Shown here: positions 12,415 to 23,398 of the stretch, one piece after another
Position numbering within the stretch: position 1 is the first letter of the stretch
How the letters are laid out: the number at the start of each line of letters is the position of its first letter
NCBI GenBank assembly: GCA_018881555.1
Contig: JACAXG010000124.1
Location: 868,001 to 932,000, forward strand
Length of the DNA stretch: 64,000 nt
Origin: Amblyornis subalaris
Taxonomy: Eukaryota > Chordata > Aves > Passeriformes > Ptilonorhynchidae
Direction of reading: 5' to 3'
The notes under the pieces: generated by a model
The model's input: the letters and a program-made list of their open reading frames with translations, nothing else
What the model was told of the DNA's origin: nothing
The model's database searches: none
Position numbers and translations under genes: made by a program

Positions 12415-14885
12415 TGTCATCTCAGCATAAGGACTTGACCCTTAAAAGAACGTCTTGCTAAAGAGCATCTCTGAAGTGACACTGAGTAGTGGGTGTCATA
12501 AGAGCTGAAAAAAAGTTTATTAAATAAAGTCTTTTTCTTGATGAACCTCCATTATCAAAGAGGATCTGTACATGTAAGAAAAGATCTGCCTGAGAGGGCA
12601 TCTGGTCTAAGGAAGTGAGGACAGAGGACAGACCTCGCTATGTTTTCTCATTTTTCCTGAAGACCTATAACTTTCATATGCCCTGAGCCCCCAGTGTCTT
12701 TCTGCAAAGCCCATGTTCCTTATTTTATTTTATAGAAAAATAAGGCCATCTGCTCTAAAAAAAGTGGAAGTTTATTCCACTGAAAAAGTAAATGCATTTT
12801 TTCCTACAAAAGAAATTTTTGTCAATGTTTTAGATTTAATATAATACTTAAGCTAAACTCAGAAAACGTAGAAGTTTATCTTGAAATAACTTCATAGTTA
12901 CAATAAGAAAGTCTTCTCTTGACAACAGTAGTACTGAAACATAGGTACTGATGATACACATACTCTTGAAAGTTTTTTTCATGTTTCCTTTGTGGCTCCT
13001 CTAAATAGCAAATTTCAATCAAGTTTCATAGCAAACTCTCACAAAAACTTCAAGTGTACCCAAGGGATGAATGTTACATCTGATACCATCCACACATCCT
13101 TATGCATTTGCACCTACAACTTTTGAGTCTATCCTTGTTCAACAAGCTGAAAAGGACTCTCTTGATCACAAAACTCTCTGGAAACTAATTTCTGCATGGT
13201 GAATGCTCTGCTTTCTGAGACTGCAAATATTTTTAAAGTCAAATTGCAAGGGATGGATTTTTTATTTTTAGAACAGTTGTTGACTTTGATTTTTAGAGCA
13301 GATATGTAATTAAAAAGCAAAACTAAGGAAAATTATGAGCACAAATATAGTTATAGCATTTAAGCAGTCATTATGAAATTTCAAATGCATCTAGAAAGAG
13401 AAACTCTGGTGGGCCAGAATGGAACCTGATTAATAGCACTCAGAACTCTATTTTTTTCTTATATGATGATTATCTAATACACTCACATAACAGTGTCTGC
13501 TATCTTATACTGCAGAAAAGTACCCTACTCAAGGAACATGACTAATGCAGAATGTGGAGCCCACAGCACAACAAAGTACAGCCACTGACTCCATCTGTTC
13601 CCTAGAGCAGTATGTTTTCTTTGCACAGATGGGATGAGTGGGACTAAGGAAAGAGAGCTGAATTTCCAGCTGAACTTGTGGAAACAAATTCCTTTTAAAA
13701 GAAGACGATGTTTGTTACTGACACTGTATGTCATGTATTGATGTCATATATTGAAAAATACTGGGCAAAGTGTCCTCTCTGCCCAATTCAAACGCTCAGC
13801 TTGAACTGTAAAGGTATTTTTTTCAGGATCTTTCTCACAGTGCTTTTAAAATTGGCTACTGCTATAAGGTTCCTCTGCTGTGCCTACACTATTTGCTATC
13901 TATTGTATCCACAAATGGGTTAAACTTGATGCCTGAGTGCTAACAAATGCTGAGGGAATGTGTGCATGAGTGACCACAGGGCAGAAATACACGGGAGACC
14001 CAAGCCATGTATTTCAGAGTTGAAACATTGCTGTCAGCTTGTTTAAAGGAAAAATTTTGGACCAGAGTCCCAAGACTACAAGAGTGGCCAGAAATTCAGG
14101 GCAGAAACAACTAATGCTTCTCTCCTCAGGCTGAGGATTTTGGAACACTTCAGACCAGCAGCCTTGTGACCATATGGTTGTAGGCCAGGCTGTAACATGT
14201 ATGGACTTGTTTTGAATGATGAATTTCAAATCACCATATATTATTGCTGCTTCCCTCACATAGCCTCTGGAGTTCTGGTCAAAGTTTGATTTTTATCACT
14301 TTTGTCCTTCCTGAAGTCAGGTTAAATTTCAGCTATGAGGGTATGTTTCTTTTACTTATAATTGGGCAACACTACGTCACATCATATTGTGGAATCCACT
14401 CTTTCTGTTCGATTTAAACTAGAGTAAGAAAAGTTTATTTACATTTACTTTTCAGATGTGCCAAGAAAGTGAGTAATAGAGAGAGTGGATTTGGAGCTTT
14501 TAAACAGGAGCCATGTTAGCTTTGCTGCTAAGACCACTTTGGGCTGTGACAACTCTAATCATCAGATCTCATCGTCTCCACCTGCTCTTCCTCCAAATTG
14601 TCTTGAACATCTCTGAGTGTCTAAAGCTTATAGCAGCACAGGATTCCTGTGCAGGTATCAGGAAAGCTAAACTTATGCTCTCACTTTCACAGGATTTGGT
14701 AATATTTAAAGAAAAGAGCATAAGTCAGAGGATGTGCCCTGAAACATGACAGTTATGATCAAAAGCTTTATTTAACATGACCACTGTGTTTTTTTCTTAA
14801 AACATATCTTTACTTAAAAAGGTGTTTTCATTATGTAACAGACCTACATTACCCTAATGTAACAAATTATTTCAGATTGATGCAT

Positions 14886-14946
14886 AGATATATTACACAC
14901 ACATATAATACACCTATGTGAGATATAGAGAGTGTATATATAATAT
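14886..14946. repeat. AT/CA-rich microsatellite-like tract
   Basis: Imperfect alternation of TA, CA and GA dinucleotides over about 60 bp. Confidence 0.6.
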
Positions 14947-15197
14947 TTTTCAAATTATATCTGACTTTTGTTCATGGTGAATTACTTGTTATAGAGTATT
15001 GCATTGAATCTTGGTAGATTTTGTTAAAGGAATGCATCCTAAACTGTAAACTTACAAAAATCTACACATGCTCAATACACATTACAGTTCTGCAACAATA
15101 GATGATGCACTGCTGCATTTTAAAACTGAAGCAGAACAGCTTTCTTGTGTTACTAAAAATCTGATACATTATGACAAGTACATGACCTTTCTAACAG

Positions 15198-15487
15198 CAT
15201 AGAATGGTTTGGGCTCGAAGGGATCTTAAAAACCATCTCGTTCCAACCCCCCCGCCATAGGAAGGAACTCCTTCCACTAGACCAGGTTGTTCAAAGCCCC
15301 ACCCAACCTGGCCTTCAACGCTTCCAGGGATGGGGCAACCACAGCTTCTCTGGGCAACCTGTGCTAGTGCCTCATCACCCTCACAAGACGGAATTTCTTC
15401 CTAAAACCTTTCTTCATCTAAATCTACCCTCTGTCACTGTAAAGTCATTACCCCCTATTATTACATGCCCCTGTAAAAAGTCTTGGA
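15198..15487 (-). mobile_element. CR1-type LINE, 5'-truncated 3' end
   Basis: Read on the plus strand this matches the reverse complement of the 3' end of avian CR1 elements. It opens with AGAATGGTTTGGGCTCGAAG, continues with the ACCAGGTTGTTCAAAGCCCC-like and TCTGGGCAACCTGTGC-like blocks, and reaches the end of the ORF2-derived sequence near the AATTTCTTCC string. Only about 290 bp remain, so the copy is strongly 5'-truncated, as is usual for CR1. The octamer tail is nearly lost: only CATAGAATGG survives. No target-site duplication is visible, which is normal for CR1. It is non-functional, and no neighbouring gene is apparent. Confidence 0.93.
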
Positions 15488-16257
15488 GTGTAAAGATAAT
15501 AAAGTGTGAATTTTGCTGATGCAAAGAATGTGTATTTCTAGAATCGAAAGCAATTATAAATCTACTCTTTGAGTATAATAGATATTAATTGTACTATCAG
15601 TTTGCATACATGTCCGTATTTCATTTCTGTGTATGTTCTTTTGTCTAAACAGACAGGCTAAGTAATGGATTTCTTCATTCTGTCAGATTTCTAATTTTAA
15701 TTTGATATAGTGTCAACAGGGCACAGTGAATTATTACGGCAAATATGGTAAAATCATGGAGCAGAATGCAGTTCACTGGACATGCTCAGGTCTGAGAACT
15801 GACGTCTGTCTGGTTCTCAACCACACCAGGACCTAGCAGCTAACTGTGTGACAGAAAGTGAAGGGACACCTTCAGCAATTCTCCACCAGCTCACGAGCAT
15901 TATTCACAACTGTAATACAGTCATAAGAGTAGTGAGCAGCTCAGGTTCCAGAGTAGAGTCCAAATGTAGTGAATGCTTCAGAAGGCAAAGTGGAAAAAAA
16001 TGGAGGGGGAAAAAAAAAGAATACACCCTACACATGTTGACAGCACAGAAGAAGAGAAAGCATATGGAAATGTTATTTCCAACTGAAATTTTTCTGTCAT
16101 TCACATAGAAACTATTATTCCTACTCCTGCCATCATCATTACGAATATTCCAACTGATGTGTGAAAATACAGATCATTATGCATACAGACATGGTGAACA
16201 TTTTTTCCTCTGTTCATTGCCCAAAACAATACAAAAGAAATTCCAGATTGCTTGAAA

Positions 16258-16347
16258 TAAAAAAAACACCAAAAACAAAACAAACAAACAAAAAACCAAA
16301 ACAAAAATAAACCAACCAAACAAACAAAAAAAAAGAAAACAAAACCC
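16258..16347. repeat. A-rich (CAAA)n-like low-complexity tract
   Basis: About 90 bp made almost only of A with interspersed C and ending in AAAACCCC. Two minus-strand open frames across it, rich in Phe, Leu and Cys, simply translate the T-rich complement. Confidence 0.8.
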
Positions 16348-17760
16348 CACCATTATAACACAAAATGCTTTGAGGTCAGGGGTGTCAAAATGAACCATTT
16401 TAACCTTTCAAAACCGATTTTGTTCAGCTCTGTTCTGATGCTGTATATCATGCTGCTTATATTGCAATCTGAAAAATAAAATTGAAATATATTTAATCAA
16501 GGGTATTGTAGAGTTGAAATAGTCATTCAAAATGTCTTAATTTAATTGATATGATCCCCAGATAAGACCTGAATGTCATGATCCTATCTGAGGTTGATTA
16601 AATTCCCACAGGCTTATACCTAAGAAGATAAATAAATAACAAGAGGAATGCATGTCTGGCTGATAGAATTTGACCTGTCTGAAACAACCTCTAGTATATT
16701 TTAAACCAAAAACTTACCAGCTTNGTACATTGTACTACTGATATTATTATTTGCATGCTCATTAATGTAAATAATATGCACTAGCAGTTGTAATAAAACT
16801 GTAGATAGAGCAAATACAAGTGCTGAGTGAGTCATTAGTGTCAGGGCAGTAATTTTTTTTTATAGTGTCTGAAGAATTTCACAGGAGGAGATAAACTGCA
16901 CTTGAGTTTTTTTGGTTTAGGTCTTTCAGTCATAATCTCTGCACCAAAAACTCACTGATGCTGAGACTGAAGCATATGATGTGGAGTACATTCATGATCC
17001 TTTAAAAACCATTCCTGAAAGATAGAGAACTGAATAGGCTGTACAGCACATAGTTCAACCTTTCAATAATGAGTTCAGCTGCTTTAGTGGCTGTTGAGAT
17101 AGATTAGACAAGCTTTTTCCACAGACTTAAAATCATCAATAGATACCATTTTCTTTATCAGAATTCTGCAGGTGCCTTATTTCCTTCTCTGACAGCATTA
17201 CTACACTATCATAGTATAGAGAAAATACTTCTACCCTTAGTTGTCAATTTCTGATCAACACCGTTCTGATCTAATGCAGATTTTATGTAATGAAAATAAA
17301 TAATGTCTTTCCATAATTATTGTGGAAGCTCTACATTTTGCACTTTGGAGTCTTTTGATTTAAAAACTTTAGTTATTTATCTCAAAGTGATTTTATGATC
17401 ATCGAGATGTTTTTCACATTTGTGTCTAAAAAACTTTATATTAAAATTCAGACTAGTCTCAAAAGCCACATTTGCTAGAATGAAAACAATAAGAACTGCC
17501 AAATGCTTCAAGACCTCTATATTGAGAAAGAAGTCCCTTGTATTAATATTAGAAGTTCATTACAGATTCTTTCACTAGGTATCTTCCCTCATCTTTTCAG
17601 TCCTGTCTAAGATAGTGGATAAGACACTATTAAACACATAGTTTAAACTCTTATACTTAATTCCTATCAATATTAGCAAAAAGAAGCATCTGTCTATCAA
17701 ACTGAGAAAAAAAAAAGACAATAATTTTAAAGGATTATATACTAAATAAAGCTCAAGACA

Positions 17761-17835
17761 ATGATATCATAAAGCTACTGAAAACGGATATTGGATATCC
17801 ATTGGATATTGAAACCTGTGGGGCACAGGTTTCAA
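17761..17835. repeat. Palindrome-rich site with perfect 12-bp-arm hairpin
   Basis: TTGAAACCTGTG (17809-17820) and CACAGGTTTCAA (17824-17835) are exact reverse complements separated only by GGG. Just upstream are the palindromes ATGATATCAT (17761-17770) and TGGATATCCA (17792-17801), and GGATAT recurs three times at 17786-17808. Twelve perfect pairs with a 3-nt loop and mixed base composition are unlikely by chance in 64 kb. No open frame, mature microRNA or terminator is recognised, so the role is unknown. Confidence 0.75.
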
Positions 17836-20659
17836 CCACTTCCTTAATTGTAAGCCTGTTACAGGGACTACTGGTGCAAGTATTCAAATCTTTCAAAGTA
17901 ATGTTCAACTCTAAAAATTTTTCATATTACAAAATCAGCTTCATACAACCAAATATACCTTTTGGATTATAATTAAAACAGTAATTGCTTACTGCAATAG
18001 TGATAATTATAACTACCAAGAACACTACTTGCAGGGTCTTATGAGCAATAAAGTATGTTATATTACCTTTTCTGCAACAATAACAGAATTACTTAAAATC
18101 AGTTATTATCTCCTTGATGAACGACTGAGAACTGGTACAAACAGTTCATCATGTACAAACAGACAACAAGAAGAAAATAGGATCACATCAATATTGCAAC
18201 AGTTCTGGCATTTGTAGTGAAGTTGATACAACAGGATGCAAGAGCTGCCTTTGAAGCATTCATTACTCTACCTACAACAGAAAAATATGCTTCAAGAATG
18301 GGACTTCTGGGCACTATGGCAAGCCTAAAATAAAAAAAAATAAGTTTAAGCCCACAAAATATGACAGAAATTACTTTGCCAAAGGCAAAAATTTAACCGA
18401 GTTCTAAAAACTTAATTTCCTATATCCAAAGAAGCAAAATTTTCATGGGAGTTTTCAAGATACCCTGTCCCAAGTTATGAATTTGATTTTGAAACATGAC
18501 AGCTATTTATGATCAAAACCCTCTCTGCAAATTACAGTACCCACCTTGTATCAGAAGCCTGACAGGTAGCAGACATTCTCTGTCTGGGAATCTGTGATAG
18601 AAGAATCAAGAGCTTTCTACACTTAACAGTTTCACTGTACAGGAATAATATGTTTCCTACCAGCATGGCCATTAACTCAGAACATCCATTTACACAGGAG
18701 TTGATGATAGGGAGTTGGATAAATGTCAGCAACAAAGCAACATCAGGGACATATCCCATTTTGCTTTTTCAGCGATGTGTTTCTTTGCAGAATGGAGCCG
18801 AAACGGACCACCAGGAGCAAAACAAGACTAGTAAGGCCAGAAGACACCTCAACAAATGACCAAGTGCAAACAAAGACTGAGGTGTAGAGAGATAAGCCTG
18901 TTGTAATGCTGAAGTCTGACATTCAAAAGCTGGATTTCAAGGCTCTTTAAAGACATCTGCGGAAGACAGTACAAAGCCTTTCTAAGAAACAGAGCTGTAG
19001 CTTCTATTCAGTATTCCTATTTCAATTAGAAAAAATAAAATTCCCAACAGCACAAAGTGCTTCTCAGTAGAATATTCAATCGCTAAGTCTGTGCTCTGCT
19101 TTGCCTTATTAACATGGAGACTTTAAAGAATTCAAGTAATTCACAGCTGTGGACATAAATAAGAATACAGATATTGGATACCATCACACAGATTCCAGTG
19201 ACAAAGTAAATGTGAAATGCCTACAATGTCCATGAAACATATGATTCCACAAAAAGGCTATCTTGAGAGGCAGATCAGAAACAGTGATGAAAGCAGAAAA
19301 AGACATGAGGCACTTGGTAGGTGAACTGGGTGCAACTGTGCTCTGTTAACTGTTAAGGGCAGAAGTGGCCCTCATAAATTCGATAGCCATTATAATGATT
19401 TATTCTGGTGTTCATTCTAAATTAGAGACTTGCATTATCATATCAAAGAAAAGGTATATACTGCTAGATGAATGCTTCCTTTAAAGGTGATTTTATCCTT
19501 CAGACTTACTTTACAGTATTTTCATATTTACAGCTTGCAGGCTACACATAAAAAAATCTGTGACACAACTGCACTGTGACTGTGTATACATAAAAGTAAT
19601 ATAAATAGGAGTTTTATCGCAGAGCTGCTTCTCTGTCTCCCACAGCCTGATCCCCCATAGCATAATCTGCATCTCTCAATAGTAATCTTGCTATTACTCA
19701 TCCTATTTCCACTACCACAAAAACCTGTCTTGCTTTTCATCCTCCCCTGCTTTCTGACATTGATTAGGAGAGGACTGTCTGTACGTGTGGGCTTATGTAA
19801 GTGTGGGGTTTATGTCTAAAAAGTATAGTAACTGCTTTACCTTAATTATATACTCTCTGTTATCACTGATACAGAGAATTTATTTAGAATTATGTAAGAA
19901 AGAAATGCCACCAAAATTACTTTCACAGGTTTTTCCTTTTTTAGTTAGGAGAAAACTGTGAGTAGACAGACACCCAGCATTACTTGAAGGTGGATGAAGT
20001 ATTACTATCACTTTTCAGTTTGTCTTTTCTTAAAATCCAATAGTAGAGTAATAATAAAAGAATTAAAGCTATCCAGAACGGATTTCACTTCAATGTCTCT
20101 TTTATAGGCATTATTTTGCACAGTACTGCAACATAAAGGAAGCTTACCAGGGGAAGATATTTGCAACTAGCGATTCCTAGAGATTTCTGTATCCTAGTTA
20201 GGCAAAGAAGACACTTAAGTTTTTCTCAGGAATCTTTTAGCTCTTCATTCTGCATGGCATTGACTTTCTCTTTCCAAAGCTCAAAAATTGCAACTGTCAC
20301 ACATTGAGGACTTAAAAGAAACACCTTATCTTTCCAAAGAAATGAACAAACCGTTTTCCTCAGATCTACAATGACTGAAACACAAATATCATGCAATATG
20401 AGCTGCAACTTAACTCACAAAAAAATTATTTCTGCGTAGTCTGCCTTGATGGCTTAAATAATCCTTATTTCACTCCTACACAGTATATTGAGAATCTGGA
20501 TAATCATATAGCTGTATAATAGCAGTAAGGAAATAATTCAAAGTCAAGGGGATCCCTTATTCATCCCATTCTCAGGGTGGCAAGTGAAATCCTTGACCCA
20601 CCTCACTCCCCATACATGCCTCGGCACAATAATTATGAGGCTTTGTATGTCATGGCTGA

Positions 20660-21165
20660 GTAGCGAACTGCTGGTCAAACTAAAGGGAAAGAAGCAAATG
20701 CACAGGCACAGCTCGTAAGGACAGGTGACCTGGAAAGACCACAGAGATGAAGTTTGGTTGTATGGGGGTGAGGAAGGCCAAGGAGAAGCTGGAACTGAAC
20801 CTGACAAGGGATGCAAAGAATAACAAGAAGGGCATTTATAGGTATGTTAACCACAAAAGGAAAGTCAAAGAAGGCGTAAACCCTCAATAAACAATGACGG
20901 TAAACTGGTAATAGTGGATGATGAGAAGACTGAGGTAATCAACAGCTTCTTTGCCTCACTCTTCAATGGCAGCCTCTCTTCCCACCCCTCTTGAGTGGAT
21001 GGGCAGCAGGATGGGGACTGCTGGAGCAAAGTGCTTCCCACTGTAAGTAAAGATAAGGTTCATGACAATCTGAGGAACCTGAATGGATGCAAGTCTATGG
21101 GACCTGACGATATTCACCCTGGAGTCCTGAGGAAATTGGCCGATATAGTTGCCAAGCCACAGACC
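20660..21165 (+). mobile_element. CR1 LINE fragment, internal part of ORF2
   Basis: The DNA from the AACTGCTGGTCAAACTAAAG string through AAATTGGCCGATATAGTTGC follows the internal ORF2 sequence of avian CR1 elements, covering the region between endonuclease and reverse transcriptase and the first part of the reverse transcriptase. Both the 5' end and the 3' end of CR1 are missing. Bird CR1 copies normally keep the 3' end, so this is an atypical remnant: the 3' side was probably lost by deletion or rearrangement after insertion. The left edge is uncertain because sequence upstream of about 20660 is too diverged to place. The right edge falls just after GCCAAGCC at about 21163. Confidence 0.85.
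20759..21163 (+). pseudogene. Broken CR1 ORF2 (linker to reverse transcriptase start)
   Basis: Two frames together give a recognisable CR1 ORF2 segment. From about 20759 to the stop at 20888-20890 one frame reads the basic linker (VRKAKEKLELNLTRDAKNN, then KKGIYRYVNHKRKVKEG). From about 20887 the next frame continues with NNDGKLV and FFASLFNGSLSSHPS, stops at 20992-20994, then resumes with LRNLNGCKSMGPDDIHPGVL and the KLADIVAKP block up to 21163. The KSMGPD and HP(R/G)VL motifs are typical of the start of the CR1 reverse transcriptase. The catalytic YADD-type core is not present in the retained piece. One frameshift plus one in-frame stop show it is dead. It is a LINE remnant, not a host gene. 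Confidence 0.85.
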
Positions 21166-23235
21166 ATGATGCAGGCATAAATGTTATCATTGAGGGTGAG
21201 GAGAAAGATTTAATGGAAGAGCTTTCACTGACCTTGAAATTCTCCTTCTGCTAAGTCCAAAACAATGCAAACAGTTATCTTGTTTGGACAGTACGTATTT
21301 GTGGAATCAGCAGCACAGAGTTTAAAAATATTTAATACTTATCATACACAAGAGAAGAAATACCTTGCTTCTATTTCTTTTATTCAACTATATTCTGAAA
21401 GGTCTCAAGAGAAGTTGCAATTACCAATAAATTTCACGGATAATATATTGCAATAACGTCCCCTCCATCAAATCAAGTGTTTATCACATCTGCATGGAAA
21501 AATCTTGTTACTCTTAAGGATGTCTACATGTTTCTTAGGATACAAAGGTGAGTACTGAAATGAGCACAGCAGACCTGTCCAAATTAGGATGAAAGTGTTA
21601 GCTGAAGAATCAATGGCTCCATCACATGCTAAGGAATGAAACGACAGGAGATAGTGAGTATGTTTGGTTACAGGAGGAGAAGGTTATACTATCTGAGAAG
21701 GAGGAATTCTTTAGTATTTTTATGAACTTTTAAACATCATTTTTCAAACTCAAAACCCCCTAGGTTTTTAATTTCTTATCCAAAATGACCAAACTAAATG
21801 CAAAATGAGTTTAATTTTTCATGAGCATGTAGTTTAAAAACAACCATTCTTCATACGCTTATATTCCTCTCCAAAATAAAAACTATCTATGTATAACTTG
21901 TAAATTATAGTCTTTCCCTGCTAGAGATGTCAAAAAAAAGTCACGATTTTATTGTCTAGAATGGCTGGCAGCAGGAAAGCAGAACAAGCTGGTACTTCAC
22001 CCTGGCAAGCAAAAATTAAATTTGTATGTTCTCTCTATGAATTATTAGATGGTGTGGGAGAAGTCATGGAGATTTGATCCAGTAAGCTGCCACAGTTCTG
22101 CCTCACGTCAGAGTTCACAGTATGTATTACTTCATCAGCCTCGTAGTACATATGGAAGATTTATTTTTTTTTTAATGAATGTCGAAGCTAAATTCTAAGG
22201 AAAATCATGCTCACTCACATCCTATAATTAAGAAATTTTGCCCTGCACAGTCTTGATTTTTACTAATTCAAGGGTTTACTAACTCATGATTTTTGACAGA
22301 ATCTAATTATTTTAAAAAAAAAAATCTCCAAAAGTCTTTAAAAGAGCAGAAGAAAAAGCAGAGAAGCTCAGAATACAGATCAGCTTTGTGTGTGCAATTA
22401 AACACTGTTAGCAATACAGTTGCAAGTAAATTCTTTCAAAATGAATTTATTTGTTATAATTGAAAAAAATGAAGATAAGGCATCATTAAATATTATACAT
22501 ATTTGCTTAAAATTAGTAACATACATATTTCAAAAAACAAACAAAACCCAGAAACATCTAATTCGGTAACCCTGAAACAACCACCTTTATATAGATACAG
22601 CATCAGGCAGCATCAAAACATACCTACATTACACCTGCAACTCTTCTCTCAAACAGACTGACTGCAAAAGTTCTTCATCTGTCTCTGGAAACTGTCAGCA
22701 AAAGCTGATGTTTCCTGAGGTAAAAAAACAACATGAAACTCTCTGAACTGGACTGAGACCAATCTCATTTCAGAAAGGTATTCAGTGACCCACCAGAATG
22801 CCAAAAAAGCTCTGATCACTAATCAGGGTGACCTTATTCACACTGGTTATTTCGCAGTGATAGATTATATATCCCATTACCATTCTCTTGAGTTATACCA
22901 CTTCCCAAAATAAATAAATTGTAAAGTAAACTAAATCTTTTTCCAAATAATGCCAAAGTCTGGCTGCAGCTGTATTTGTTTCACTTGCAGGACACTGAGA
23001 AAATCAAGACTAATCAGAGTAGAGAGATTAATTCCTTATGTGGAATTAGATTCACCTGTGCTCTGAACTCTTGCAAAAGGAAATAAAAGCCATGAATATT
23101 GGCTAAGCTGGATCATTAAAAATAAATAAAATGAAATGTGGTGGGGGTTTGGACCTGTCTATTTCACTTCCAAGGACTTTATCCAGACAAAAATGTAGCC
23201 TGTAAGCAATACAGGCTTACCACAGGGTTATCGCA
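21166..23235. other. AT-rich non-coding stretch
   Basis: No gene, RNA or repeat family recognised beyond short homopolymer runs. Confidence 0.6.
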
Positions 23236-23398
23236 GACACAGAATGGCTAATGTTGGAAGGGACCTCTGGAGGTCATCTGCTCCACACCCCTGCTCAAGA
23301 AGGGCCACCAAGAGCAGAGTACCCAGGAGTGTCCAAATGGCTTTTCAGTATCTCCAAAGGTGGGTATTTCACAGTCTCCCTGGGAAACGTGTAATCCA
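23236..23398 (-). mobile_element. Old CR1-type LINE tail
   Basis: The plus strand shows AGAATGGCTAATGTTGGAAG followed by GGACCTCTGGAGGTCATCTG, then GCTCAAGAAGGGCCACCAAG, a TATCTCCAAAGG string and CAGTCTCCCTGGGAAAC. This is the reverse complement of the 3' untranslated end of a CR1 lineage different from those at 15.2 and 38.1 kb. Only about 160 bp are recognisable, there is no coding part, and divergence is high enough that the 5' limit is vague. Confidence 0.85.

Larger units (their letters stand above)
10746..15197. other. AT-rich non-coding stretch
   Basis: No gene recognised. It contains a cluster of small inverted repeats at 12320-12414, listed separately, and an AATAAA at 12523-12528 in a locally LTR-like context that I could not assign. 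Near its right end is mixed AT/CA microsatellite-like sequence at 14886-14946. Confidence 0.55.
15488..20659. other. AT-rich non-coding stretch
   Basis: No gene or further transposon recognised. It holds an A-rich CAAA tract at 16258-16347, the hairpin at 17761-17835 and a short coding-looking but unassigned stretch at 18723-18950, discussed in the findings. Confidence 0.55.

Noticed and set aside
16101..16398. Phe/Leu/Cys-rich minus-strand open frames resembling a membrane protein
   Set aside because: They translate the complement of the A-rich CAAA tract.
20544..20887. Minus-strand open frames of 90 and 70 codons
   Set aside because: They mostly overlap antisense to the CR1 ORF2 remnant and have no independent support.
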